From positions 1-50,759 of the IMG/VR virus record IMGVR_UViG_3300037104_000773: 50,759 bases of DNA; one strand, written 5' to 3'. The first letter of the stretch is position 1, and every line of letters starts with the position of its first letter. A program made the translations under genes and the position numbers. Source of the stretch: a virus. Of the stretch, positions 38,020-45,740 are shown piece by piece. The notes below the pieces were generated by a model, which worked only from the letters and a program-made list of their open reading frames with translations, had not been told where the DNA came from and did not search any database.

Positions 38020-38781
38020 ATGAAAGGCTTAATTTATTGCGCAATTTCTCCATCATATAAAAAATATTATGGACAAACAATATCGTTTACACATAGAAAA
38101 ATAACACATAAAAGAAGTATAAAAAATGGTGATAAATCTAGATTTTATGATGCTATAAGAAAATATAGTTTTGATGAATTTACATGGACTATTATTGAAG
38201 AATTTGATTTTTTTGAAAAAATAGATTTAAAATTAAAATTAGACGAACGAGAAACTTATTGGATCGAAAAAGATAAAACATATCTCTCAGAATTTGGATA
38301 TAATATGACACATGGAGGTGCGGGTAGAGTAGGCGTAAAATTATCTAAAGAACATATAGAAATACTTAGAAAAGCAAATACTGGAGAAGGAAACGGTAAT
38401 TTTGGAAAAATATATACTATTGAAGAAAGTGAATATTTGAGAAATTTGTATAAAGGAAAAACATATGAAGAATTATATGGATTAGAAAAAGCAAATATAA
38501 TGAAAAACAAATTAATTAAAAATATTGAAATAAAAAAAGAATTAGGCACGTATATTCCTCCAATGACAGGAAAACAACAAACAAAAGAATCAAATATTAA
38601 ACGCCGTAAAAAATTAAAAGGAAGAGATCCGTGGAATAAAGGAAAATATCTTAATAATATTACGGGAAAATATGAAATAGTTAATGTTATTAAAGGAAAT
38701 AGAAGACTCTCACCAAATTCTGTTTATATGCAGGATAATTCAAAAGAAACAGTTACAAATAAATCAAAATCATTATTTTAA
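38020..38781 (+). CDS. GIY-YIG homing endonuclease carrying a methyltransferase-like C-terminus
   Basis: GLIYCAIS and KKYYGQT (15-21) give the GIY-YIG core, with Glu in RETYWIEKDK near 78 and GYNMTHGG. Middle part has NUMOD-like repeats and DPWNKGKYLN. The last 24 residues (SVYMQDN, K, then NKSKSLF) match the last 24 of the upstream methyltransferase (SVLMQDN, K, NKAKKLF) in position and content. It starts three bases after the methyltransferase stop. This is the expected outcome if the endonuclease arrived near the 3' end of the methyltransferase gene. Confidence 0.85.
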   Translation: MKGLIYCAISPSYKKYYGQTISFTHRKITHKRSIKNGDKSRFYDAIRKYSFDEFTWTIIEEFDFFEKIDLKLKLDERETYWIEKDKTYLSEFGYNMTHGGAGRVGVKLSKEHIEILRKANTGEGNGNFGKIYTIEESEYLRNLYKGKTYEELYGLEKANIMKNKLIKNIEIKKELGTYIPPMTGKQQTKESNIKRRKKLKGRDPWNKGKYLNNITGKYEIVNVIKGNRRLSPNSVYMQDNSKETVTNKSKSLF

Positions 38782-39287
38782 TGGCACATTACGAAAAATA
38801 TCATGACATTTTGGGTATTAGACCCAAAATTGAACCAGCTCCTCAACTAAATTTGAATTCTGAAATGTATGAAAATATGTTTCAACAAATCGATCCTAAC
38901 ACTGGAATGTCGAATGTGGATAGTTGTCAACTTCAACCAGGATCCATAAGTCCCGAAATAATTGAAGATGCAGTACTTAAATTATTCGATAAATACAAAG
39001 TTAGTGATATTTTTGGAAAAATTCCTCTTAAATCAAATGAAAAGCCTATGAATATGACTGCTGTTTTTCAAGGTTGTACATCTCTTATTACAACAGGCGA
39101 AAGAGGTGTGGATAATTATTCAGATGATTCAACTCCAATATCTAAAACTTTTACACTTGATGAGGTTATAAAAATAATAGAATCAACGGAAAAACGATTG
39201 AATCTTAATACAGTTGGAATTTGGGAAAATAAAACAGAAGAATTAATAGATAAACACAAATTAATAGAAAAATTTAAAGAAGCATGA
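38781..39287 (+). CDS. Hypothetical protein, 168 aa
   Basis: Starts MAHYEKYHDILGIRPK with the ATG overlapping the preceding TAA by one base (TAATG). Has Cys in VDSCQLQPG, a helix IIEDAVLKLFDKY, and a GCTSLITTGERG turn in the middle. Overlaps the next gene by four bases. No family recognised. Confidence 0.45.
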   Translation: MAHYEKYHDILGIRPKIEPAPQLNLNSEMYENMFQQIDPNTGMSNVDSCQLQPGSISPEIIEDAVLKLFDKYKVSDIFGKIPLKSNEKPMNMTAVFQGCTSLITTGERGVDNYSDDSTPISKTFTLDEVIKIIESTEKRLNLNTVGIWENKTEELIDKHKLIEKFKEA

Positions 39288-39907
39288 AATTAATCATATT
39301 AGAAGGTGGTGATAGACTTGGAAAATCAACTATCATTGAAGGACTTTGCAAATATTTTAATTACGATAATGTTACGATAAGACACTTTGGAAAACCACCG
39401 AAAAGTTTAATACCTGAAGAAGTTTTGAAATTTCAATTTCGTGCATTTAATAAAGAACTTGATTTATTTTATCATATTAATGCAGGTGAATATGACAAAT
39501 ACACATATTATCCTGAGATAATGATTTGGAATAGAAGTCATTTAGGTGAATATGTTTATTCACAAATGTTTCGAAATGGAAATCCTGAAGTACTTAAAAA
39601 TATGTTATTTGAATATGAAAGAGGATTCATAAGTCATAAAGTTTATCTTATAACATTGACAGCAGATCCAGAATTCTTTTTAAGTAAAGAAGATGGAAAT
39701 TCATTTTCAAACAAATTAGAAGATAAAACAAAAGAACTTCAATTATTCAAAGAAGCTCATGATTTTAGCATATTATCAAATAAGCTTTATCTTAAAGTAG
39801 ATAAAACATCCGAATTACAAACAGGAACTGAATGGCGAATGAAAGGGCCTAACATATTTCGATCAAAAGAAGAAATATTAAATGAAGTAATCGAATTTAT
39901 AAAATGA
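39284..39907 (+). CDS. Deoxynucleotide monophosphate kinase-like P-loop protein
   Basis: The P-loop GGDRLGKSTI (8-17) is of the thymidylate kinase type. NRSHLGEYVYSQM (about 84-96) resembles the DR(Y/W) lid and acceptor region of dTMP kinases. 207 aa is the right size. A phage with modified cytosine needs a kinase for hm-dCMP (T4 gp1), but this one looks more like the Tmk family. Coupled by four-base overlaps on both sides. Confidence 0.65.
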   Translation: MKLIILEGGDRLGKSTIIEGLCKYFNYDNVTIRHFGKPPKSLIPEEVLKFQFRAFNKELDLFYHINAGEYDKYTYYPEIMIWNRSHLGEYVYSQMFRNGNPEVLKNMLFEYERGFISHKVYLITLTADPEFFLSKEDGNSFSNKLEDKTKELQLFKEAHDFSILSNKLYLKVDKTSELQTGTEWRMKGPNIFRSKEEILNEVIEFIK

Positions 39908-40323
39908 AAATAAAAAATCAAAAACCAATCGAATTATTCAGAAGAGACAGATTTAATCTAACTTTTTCTGATATTAACATTCCCAGCGAATGTATTAAAG
40001 GCATGTCTTCACTAATTTGTAATAATGATACAGAAAAATGGGAAAATGTATGTATTTATCTGCAGGATGAGATAGGATTAAACCTTTCCAAAATCATAAA
40101 AAACCAGCGCGCTACTCCTTTTTCATTTTTACTTGAAAAATTAGGTCTTACAGGAGAAGTTCTTGAAGAATTTACTGTGATAGGACATATTCAGGAATAC
40201 AATCTTGGCGGATTTGGCTATATAGAAGATCTAATGGGATTAGATTATTCCCTTCCAAACGAAATTGAATTAGAAATTTCAATTGCGGACGTGACAATCG
40301 TTAATAAACAAAATAATGACTGA
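39904..40323 (+). CDS. Hypothetical protein, 139 aa
   Basis: Begins MKIKNQKPIELFRRDRFNLTFSDI and contains FLLEKLGLTGEVLEEFTVIGHIQEYNLGGFGYIEDLM in parts. Soluble alpha/beta. No family recognised. Eight-base overlap with the HD gene. Confidence 0.45.
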   Translation: MKIKNQKPIELFRRDRFNLTFSDINIPSECIKGMSSLICNNDTEKWENVCIYLQDEIGLNLSKIIKNQRATPFSFLLEKLGLTGEVLEEFTVIGHIQEYNLGGFGYIEDLMGLDYSLPNEIELEISIADVTIVNKQNND

Positions 40324-40855
40324 AAAATACGATTTGATTAATGATGATCCAGTCATTAGAACTTTTTCAAGAAAATGGGTAAATGTATTTGAACCAACTC
40401 TTGATATGTTCTGTATTGAGGATGTGGCTCATGCATTATCACACCAATGTCGATTCGGTGGACACTTAAGTCCATTTTACAGTGTAGCACAACACTCAAT
40501 ACTTTGTGCAAAATATGCAGAAGCTCAAGGATTAGACAAAAAAGAACAATTAACAGCTTTAATGCATGATAGTAGTGAAGCTTATTTAGTTGATATTCCT
40601 CGTCCGATAAAGAAACGAATGCCAGAATACAAAGTTATTGAAGACAATTTAATGACATTTTTGGCACAGGTTTTTAATTTCAATTATCCTCTTTCAGAAG
40701 ATATTCATAAAATTGACAATATTATGCTTCAAAATGAATGGGATCATATCATGATTAAAAAAGATGACATTAATCCTCTTGATCGTTTATCTATTTACTC
40801 TATTGAATACGCAGAACAATTGTTCTTGGATGTTTATGAAATGTTATCAAAATAA
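40316..40855 (+). CDS. HD-domain phosphohydrolase (YfbR-like)
   Basis: The H..HD..D layout is complete: SVAQHS (56-61, His60), LMHDSSEAYLVDIP (82-95, His84 and Asp85), and a later Asp in HKIDNIM. The IPRPIKK element right after the HD block is the nucleotidase-type signature of YfbR relatives. 179 aa. It would act on dNMPs or similar, supporting nucleotide metabolism with the kinase and hydroxymethylase nearby. Confidence 0.8.
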   Translation: MTEKYDLINDDPVIRTFSRKWVNVFEPTLDMFCIEDVAHALSHQCRFGGHLSPFYSVAQHSILCAKYAEAQGLDKKEQLTALMHDSSEAYLVDIPRPIKKRMPEYKVIEDNLMTFLAQVFNFNYPLSEDIHKIDNIMLQNEWDHIMIKKDDINPLDRLSIYSIEYAEQLFLDVYEMLSK

Positions 40856-41025
40856 TGGAAGAACTTTTATGTCCTCATTGTTTTCATACTTTTGAAGTTG
40901 AAGAATATTCTTACGGAGAATGTCCAAATTGTCATGAAATGGAATATCACTGGGAAGAATACTGGGGTGAAGATGATCCTGATGGAGGCTGGATGGGATT
41001 TGAATGGGACCCAATTTTAAAATAA
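40855..41025 (+). CDS. Small zinc-ribbon protein, 56 aa
   Basis: ATG overlaps the preceding TAA by one base (TAATG). CPHC (6-9) and CPNC (about 24-27) make a complete four-Cys zinc knuckle. The rest is acidic and Trp-rich (EYHWEEYWGEDDPDGGW). Small size but translationally coupled, so probably real. Confidence 0.55.
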   Translation: MEELLCPHCFHTFEVEEYSYGECPNCHEMEYHWEEYWGEDDPDGGWMGFEWDPILK

Positions 41026-41035
41026 ATTTTAACGA

Positions 41036-41215
41036 ATGGACGCGAAGGCAGAAGATGTATGTGAAAGTTGTATTCACTGTAAAAAGAGAAATATCGAAAA
41101 TTGTCAAATACAACAAAAATTACACACAAACGATATTGTAAATAAGACAACATCAATAATAATTAAATGCGAGAAATATAAAATGAAAACAATAACAAAA
41201 GATAAAATAAAATGA
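41036..41215 (+). CDS. Small Cys-rich protein, 59 aa
   Basis: MDAKAEDVCESCIHCKKRNIENC (read in parts) followed by a Lys-rich tail with one more Cys. Its TGA overlaps the ATG of the next gene (ATGA at 41212-41215). Probably zinc-binding. No family recognised. Confidence 0.45.
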   Translation: MDAKAEDVCESCIHCKKRNIENCQIQQKLHTNDIVNKTTSIIIKCEKYKMKTITKDKIK

Positions 41216-41700
41216 AAACAGATTTAAAAACAGGACTTCAATTTGAAGATTTGGGATACGAAGAACGTAGAAAACAATTAAGATATGATTATATGCATCA
41301 TCCAGAAAATCATAAAGCAATTAAAATTCTTGCATTTGAAGTGCAAAAAAAATTAAAAGAACCATCAATTCAAAAATTAACTGAACTGTCAACTATTATT
41401 AAATTTTTAATTGATGGATTTTTAGCATACGAAAAAACTTCACAAGTAGGACATGTTGAATTGGATCCTATTACTTTAGAACCACAAATCAATAACGATA
41501 TCAAATACTGGGTACAATATAGAGGCTTGCCTCAAGAAAGAGAAATAGATGGTGATAGAATTTTATATTTTTCTTATTCAAGACCCAATAGTTCTGAAAT
41601 GTCATTCATGCAATCTTTATACATAGGATTAATCTCCCCTAGCGATACAGTATTTATTAAACAACATGCTAAAGAAATAGTAAGAATTCTTTCTAAATGA
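41212..41700 (+). CDS. Hypothetical protein, 162 aa
   Basis: MKTDLKTGLQFEDLGYEERRK start. Contains LTELSTIIKFLIDGFLAYEK and a Tyr/Arg-rich region (YWVQYRGLPQERE). Soluble helical. No family recognised. Four-base overlap with the next gene. Confidence 0.45.
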   Translation: MKTDLKTGLQFEDLGYEERRKQLRYDYMHHPENHKAIKILAFEVQKKLKEPSIQKLTELSTIIKFLIDGFLAYEKTSQVGHVELDPITLEPQINNDIKYWVQYRGLPQEREIDGDRILYFSYSRPNSSEMSFMQSLYIGLISPSDTVFIKQHAKEIVRILSK

Positions 41701-42137
41701 GTTACATAAAAAATTTTCAACAAGAAGAAAAAAATGATGATCATCGTAAAATAGTTTTTACGTGTGCAGGCGCTATTGATTTTTCTGAAAACATTCAAAT
41801 AGAATTACGTAAAGTTCCTACAGAAGGATTTGAAGAAATTCATCCTGCTGATTTATTTCATAAAATGTGGCTGCCTCATATGCGTATGATTCAATTTCAT
41901 AATTTTCTTGCATGTTTGAGTTATGCATATCATCCATTTGATGCTAAAAATCATCCTGAATATAAAATTTATTATCGATGCTTCCGATGCTGGCACCATT
42001 CTCATGATATTATGAATGAACATAACATCCACATCCCAATGACTATAGAAGAAGCCATGGAATATGTAAAAAAAGAACAACTTGATCTTGTTCCAAATTA
42101 CCCAAATAGCCCATTTACAGATTTTTCAATATTATGA
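41697..42137 (+). CDS. Hypothetical His/Cys-rich protein, 146 aa
   Basis: Rich in His and Cys in the middle (FHKMWLPHMRMIQFHNFLAC, YRCFRCWHHSHD), which may bind metal. No known family. Coupled on both sides by four-base overlaps. Confidence 0.45.
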   Translation: MSYIKNFQQEEKNDDHRKIVFTCAGAIDFSENIQIELRKVPTEGFEEIHPADLFHKMWLPHMRMIQFHNFLACLSYAYHPFDAKNHPEYKIYYRCFRCWHHSHDIMNEHNIHIPMTIEEAMEYVKKEQLDLVPNYPNSPFTDFSIL

Positions 42138-42526
42138 AACGTTTCTTCAATACAATAGAAAACGCCAAAAGGCATTTAGAGTACAGGAAAGCTTGTGCCT
42201 ATAAACGTATTGAAGAAAGAGGAGACAAAGTTTTGGTTGACAACTCATTTGTTTTTAAAACTCGTATTTGGAAATATGACAAAGAAAAACATTATGCTTA
42301 CGAAACCAATATTGAAAAATGGGAAGTTTTCTTGGCTATCATTACTCAAGGATTAGTTGATGATTTAAGCAAAATTAAAGTAATTGATTATGAAGCAGAA
42401 TTACATGCGTTAATTCCATTTACAGAAGATGAAAAAATAATTCGAAAACAATCTAAGATTGAAAAAATTGAACACAAATATAAAACTATCGATAACAAAG
42501 ACAATACAATAAATAAAGATATATGA
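42134..42526 (+). CDS. Hypothetical protein, 130 aa
   Basis: MKRFFNTIENAKRHLEYRKAC start, then FKTRIWKYDKEKHYAYE and a Lys-rich C-terminal tail (KIEKIEHKYKTIDNKDN). No family recognised. Overlaps the hydroxymethylase gene by four bases. Confidence 0.45.
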   Translation: MKRFFNTIENAKRHLEYRKACAYKRIEERGDKVLVDNSFVFKTRIWKYDKEKHYAYETNIEKWEVFLAIITQGLVDDLSKIKVIDYEAELHALIPFTEDEKIIRKQSKIEKIEHKYKTIDNKDNTINKDI

Positions 42527-43182
42527 AAGTAAACGACATAAGAAAATTATTTGTTGAAAAATACAAAAATCAAGAATTCGTTATAGACAAAACAGGAATT
42601 AAAACTGTTGAAATAGTAGGTGCCAATTTTGAAGCAGATGAAAATTATTTGTTTGGAGTTCCAAACGATGATTACATTAAAAGAGAATTAGCTTGGTATT
42701 TATCACAATCATTAAACGTCAATGATATCGAAAATACTCCAAAAATCTGGAAACAAGTGGCAGATCCAGAAGGCTTTATTAACTCTAATTATGGCTGGGC
42801 AATATTCTCAAAAGAAAATGGTTATCAATATGATAATTGTTTGAATGAACTAAAACAAAATCCTTTTACACGTAGAGGTGCTATGATTTACAATAGACCA
42901 AATATGTGGACAGATTATAACAAAAACGGAAGAAGTGATTTTATGTGCACATACGCAGTTCAATTTTTAGTTCGAAATAACGTATTGTATTCATTAGTGT
43001 TTATGCGTAGCAACGATGCGTGGGCCGGATATCGTAATGATTACGCTTGGCATAAATACGTTTTAGACAAATTATCCAACGATTTGAACATCAAAAATAC
43101 AATGATGATATGGAATGCCGGAAGTTTGCATTTATACGAAAGACAATTTTATTTAATTGAAGAATATAGCAAAACTAATTGA
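42523..43182 (+). CDS. dCMP hydroxymethylase-like (thymidylate synthase family)
   Basis: Thymidylate-synthase fold: SNYGWAIFSKENGYQYDNCLNEL (88-110, read in parts), GAMIYNRPNMW, then active Cys142 in FMCTYAVQFLV. The MRSNDAWAGYRNDYAW block (161-176) has Asp173 where thymidylate synthases carry the dUMP-recognising Asn. The Cys to Asp distance, 31 residues, equals that of T4 gp42 (Cys148, Asp179). HLY (203-205) is kept. 219 aa, slightly shorter than T4 gp42. This strongly suggests dCMP as substrate and hydroxymethyl-dCMP as product, feeding the DNA glucosyltransferases. Confidence 0.8.
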   Translation: MKVNDIRKLFVEKYKNQEFVIDKTGIKTVEIVGANFEADENYLFGVPNDDYIKRELAWYLSQSLNVNDIENTPKIWKQVADPEGFINSNYGWAIFSKENGYQYDNCLNELKQNPFTRRGAMIYNRPNMWTDYNKNGRSDFMCTYAVQFLVRNNVLYSLVFMRSNDAWAGYRNDYAWHKYVLDKLSNDLNIKNTMMIWNAGSLHLYERQFYLIEEYSKTN

Positions 43183-43190
43183 CTTATACT

Positions 43191-43205
43191 GAATATAAAA
43201 TAAAA
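43191..43205 (+). promoter_or_regulatory. Class-2 (late-type) promoter variant
   Basis: GAATATAAAATAAAA, one TA shorter than the 17-mer, 10 bases before the ATG at 43216. Confidence 0.4.
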
Positions 43206-43215
43206 CAGAAACATT

Positions 43216-43587
43216 ATGATACAGACGAACGACATAGATTGGACACACAAAGCGATAAACATCACCGATGTTAGAAAACTCAGTAAGCTTTATGTTATCA
43301 AACACGCCTTAATAAATTCTCCTTTATTCGTAAAAGATACAATTTTTGAAGAAAGACTCAAGTCTTATTTTCTTAAAGATATGAATCAAATAACTAGAGA
43401 TGATATTCTTAGCGTTACTTGGAATATGTACATCACTAAAGGATTTTACATCAAAATCAATGAAAAAGGTGAGGTTGAGAAATTTCCACACGATCCAGAA
43501 AAATGGTATGTAAGTTATCTTGAAATTGAAGGACCTCTTGGAACTTTCAGTTCAGTTTACCGTGATAAAGAATTAAACAAACAATAA
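43216..43587 (+). CDS. Hypothetical protein, 123 aa
   Basis: MIQTNDIDWTHKAINITDVRK start, then LKSYFLKDMNQITRDDILSVTW and a strand-rich end (WYVSYLEIEGPLGTFSSVY). No family recognised. Adjacent to the UVR-like gene. Confidence 0.45.
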   Translation: MIQTNDIDWTHKAINITDVRKLSKLYVIKHALINSPLFVKDTIFEERLKSYFLKDMNQITRDDILSVTWNMYITKGFYIKINEKGEVEKFPHDPEKWYVSYLEIEGPLGTFSSVYRDKELNKQ

Positions 43588-43588
43588 A

Positions 43589-43966
43589 ATGGGGCCATTC
43601 GAAACCGATATAGAATATCTTAAAGAAAAACGTGATAACGCTGTTGATCGTTTTGCGCAAAAACTAAAAGACAGTGTACATACAGATGATGAACTTCAAG
43701 AATCATTTAGAGTAGTATTACGTATGTGTCATCAAGTTAAATTGGCCGAAGATGCTTCAATTATATTCAGACTTTCACAAACAGAACAAGCTCCTTTAGA
43801 AATAATTGATACGTACCCGGCATTAATTGAAAAAATAAGAGAACAAAAAATGCAAGCTGTTAAAGCACAAGAATACGAAATTGCTTGTGAATTTAGAGTA
43901 AAAGAAAAAGATCTTATTAACACATTAGAATTAGCACAATTATACATTAACAATAAAAACGAGTAA
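43589..43966 (+). CDS. UVR-domain-like protein, 125 aa
   Basis: C-terminal segment KIREQKMQAVKAQEYEIACEFRVKEKDLI matches the UvrB/UvrC motif pattern (Glu/Lys-rich helix with AxxxxxFExAxxxR). It normally mediates protein contact. The N-terminal part is helical and charged. 125 aa. Function unknown. Confidence 0.5.
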   Translation: MGPFETDIEYLKEKRDNAVDRFAQKLKDSVHTDDELQESFRVVLRMCHQVKLAEDASIIFRLSQTEQAPLEIIDTYPALIEKIREQKMQAVKAQEYEIACEFRVKEKDLINTLELAQLYINNKNE

Positions 43967-43968
43967 TC

Positions 43969-44250
43969 ATGCCAGAAACAAGAATACCCATAACACCTGA
44001 GATTATTAGACAATCCAAAAATGTAATTTGTGATTGTGGTGGAATTCTATTCCGTCCCGGATTAGCATTCAAAAAAATCTCACAATTTGTATCACCTACA
44101 GGAAAAGAAGAACTTTATCCTATCGAACTTTTAATTTGTGAAAAGTGTGGCAAAGTTCCAAATGAATTTAACGCACATAACATCATACCAGAAGAATTGT
44201 TAGCAAAAGTACCCGTAGATAAATTTGGAATTCCTACAAAACTAAAATAA
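43969..44250 (+). CDS. Zinc-ribbon-type hypothetical protein, 93 aa
   Basis: CDCGG (21-25) and CEKCGKVP (about 57-64) form a four-Cys ribbon with a long insert. Starts two bases after the preceding stop. Nothing more can be said. Confidence 0.5.
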   Translation: MPETRIPITPEIIRQSKNVICDCGGILFRPGLAFKKISQFVSPTGKEELYPIELLICEKCGKVPNEFNAHNIIPEELLAKVPVDKFGIPTKLK

Positions 44251-44260
44251 CTAAAAAATT

Positions 44261-44773
44261 ATGAAATTAACAGAATTTGAAAGATTATCTTTGTATAATC
44301 AATATGAAATAATGAAATCTCTTGAAAATGGAAATCAAAAAGATTATGAAAATTATCAAACCATTTTAAAAGAAGGTAATGAAGGCTTGTATTATGAATT
44401 GGGCGATTTTTCGGAATATATTCCCAAATCTATTTATGATGAAACATGCGATATTCTTACAATGTTTAGATACATTACATCATCATTAGAAAAATTATCC
44501 TCTGAAGAAAAAGAAAAATTAAACACACACATATTATCTTTTGAAGGATTTGATGGAAATAATGATCTTCATTATAGTGTTTTATCAACAACCAAAGATT
44601 TAAATTCAAATAAATGGGAAGAAGTAAAAATTCTTAATTCACATTCATCAATGTCATTGTTACGATACAAAGGAATGATGGCCTGTTTAAAAGATATGAA
44701 TAAAAACAGAGAAGAATTAACTTTTGAAGATTTAGATTATCTTTGTAAAAATTGGCATAATTACGAAGTATGA
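44261..44773 (+). CDS. YfbU-family protein
   Basis: LTEFERLSLYNQYEIMKSLE at the N-terminus, then TILKEGNEGLYYEL, DETCDILTMFRYITSSLEKL, FEGFDGN and WEEVKILNSHSSMSLLRYKGMM parallel E. coli YfbU over its length (about 165 aa). YfbU's molecular role is poorly defined. Its 3' end overlaps the minus-strand GIY-YIG gene by 13 bases. Confidence 0.7.
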   Translation: MKLTEFERLSLYNQYEIMKSLENGNQKDYENYQTILKEGNEGLYYELGDFSEYIPKSIYDETCDILTMFRYITSSLEKLSSEEKEKLNTHILSFEGFDGNNDLHYSVLSTTKDLNSNKWEEVKILNSHSSMSLLRYKGMMACLKDMNKNREELTFEDLDYLCKNWHNYEV

Positions 44774-45228
44774 GGTTTCCAACCTCCAGCATGATGAATA
44801 CTCATAAGATGTTTTGATTCTTCTGAGTATTTTATGTTTTTGCGAGATTTTCCAATGTTATCTTTGTGTTCTTGAGTAAAACGTACACCTTTATGTTTTT
44901 TTCGCATTTTTTCTATTGATTCTTTTGAATGCATTCCATTTTTCATACATCCTCCAGTAGGACTTAAATTGTACCCATTAGGATATAATGTTTGATATTC
45001 AATAATATATTTTGATTGTGCATTAAATGCCAATTCTTTTGTTTCAAAAAATTCTAATATTTTTCTTTCGAAATTTTTCTTCCCATGGAGATGTACAGCA
45101 CTTTTAAAATACGGTCTTCCACTGCCTATGTAGTCATCATCAACACAATCACTTGAATGATCACCAACATATTGTTTTCCATTCACTAAATTAGTAGTTA
45201 AATAAACAAAATGAAATTTCTTTTCCAT
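44761..45228 (-). CDS. GIY-YIG homing endonuclease
   Basis: FVYLTTN (7-13) and KQYVGDH (18-24) give the core. DDDYIGSG, then Glu in FETKELAFNAQSKYIIEY, GYNLSPTGG and NUMOD-like basic repeats (MRKKHKGVRFTQEHKDNIGK). 155 aa, short. Paralogue of the gene at 46547 (MEKKFxxVYxTTNLVNG). Converges with the YfbU-like gene, overlapping its stop. Confidence 0.88.
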   Translation of the reverse strand: MEKKFHFVYLTTNLVNGKQYVGDHSSDCVDDDYIGSGRPYFKSAVHLHGKKNFERKILEFFETKELAFNAQSKYIIEYQTLYPNGYNLSPTGGCMKNGMHSKESIEKMRKKHKGVRFTQEHKDNIGKSRKNIKYSEESKHLMSIHHAGGWKPHTS

Positions 45229-45247
45229 GAACCCCTCTATTATTTTA

Positions 45248-45267
45248 AGAATATATAAGTAAAGTAG
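45248..45267 (+). repeat. 20-bp inverted repeat, left arm, with class-2 element
   Basis: Begins AGAATATATAAG; reads as a class-2 promoter toward the gene at 45398. Pairs with 45317-45336 with one wobble. Between the arms two more hairpins can form (CCG...CGG; TCTTTAT...ATAAAGA), so the whole is a three-way junction if transcribed. Confidence 0.5.
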
Positions 45268-45316
45268 GACAGCCGTTGATCCCTCTTCGGTTTCTTTATT
45301 TCTCAGATAAAGATTA

Positions 45317-45336
45317 CTACTTTATTTATATATTCT
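45317..45336 (-). repeat. 20-bp inverted repeat, right arm, with class-2 element
   Basis: On the minus strand begins AGAATATATAAA, a class-2 element pointing to the GIY-YIG gene at 45228. Transcripts from the two arms would overlap over about 70 bases. Confidence 0.5.
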
Positions 45337-45397
45337 GAAAACTTTTCAAATAATATCATATATAAATTCTATATTAATAAATTAAATTCTTAAAACC

Positions 45398-45595
45398 ATG
45401 GAGCAATATTACAAAGCAACCGTAAAAGTACAATTTGAAGACAAAAAAGGAAACGTAAAGTTTAAAAGAGAAGCTTATATCGTATCAGGCATTTCACCAA
45501 CTGATGTAGAAGCAAAAGTAGCAAAAGAACTTAGCACCGGCGATTATGAAATCGTAGGTATTAACGTTACCAATATTGTAGACATAATTAAGTAA
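45398..45595 (+). CDS. DUF4494-like small protein, 65 aa
   Basis: YYKATVKVQFEDKKGNVKFKREAYIVSGISPTDVEAKVAKEL (in parts) resembles the DUF4494 pattern of Bacteroidetes and their phages (WxxKVxYxK, YLVDAxSFTEAEA, VxxI). Function unknown. Supports a Bacteroidetes host. Followed by a hairpin ATAACATCA/TGATGTTAT at 45611-45648. Confidence 0.45.
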   Translation: MEQYYKATVKVQFEDKKGNVKFKREAYIVSGISPTDVEAKVAKELSTGDYEIVGINVTNIVDIIK

Positions 45596-45610
45596 TTAAC
45601 TATGAATATG

Positions 45611-45648
45611 ATAACATCATTTGTGAATAATAACATAAGTGATGTTAT
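45611..45648 (+). terminator. Hairpin, weak terminator
   Basis: ATAACATCA (45611-45619) pairs with TGATGTTAT (45640-45648) around a 20-base AT-rich loop. Only TTGTTTAAA follows, so termination is uncertain. Confidence 0.35.
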
Positions 45649-45740
45649 TGTTTAAATTCTATGATAATATATTATCTGTGAATCAGTTAAATTTCCGTTA
45701 ATATATAACTTATACAACAATTAAAATTATTCATATAAGC

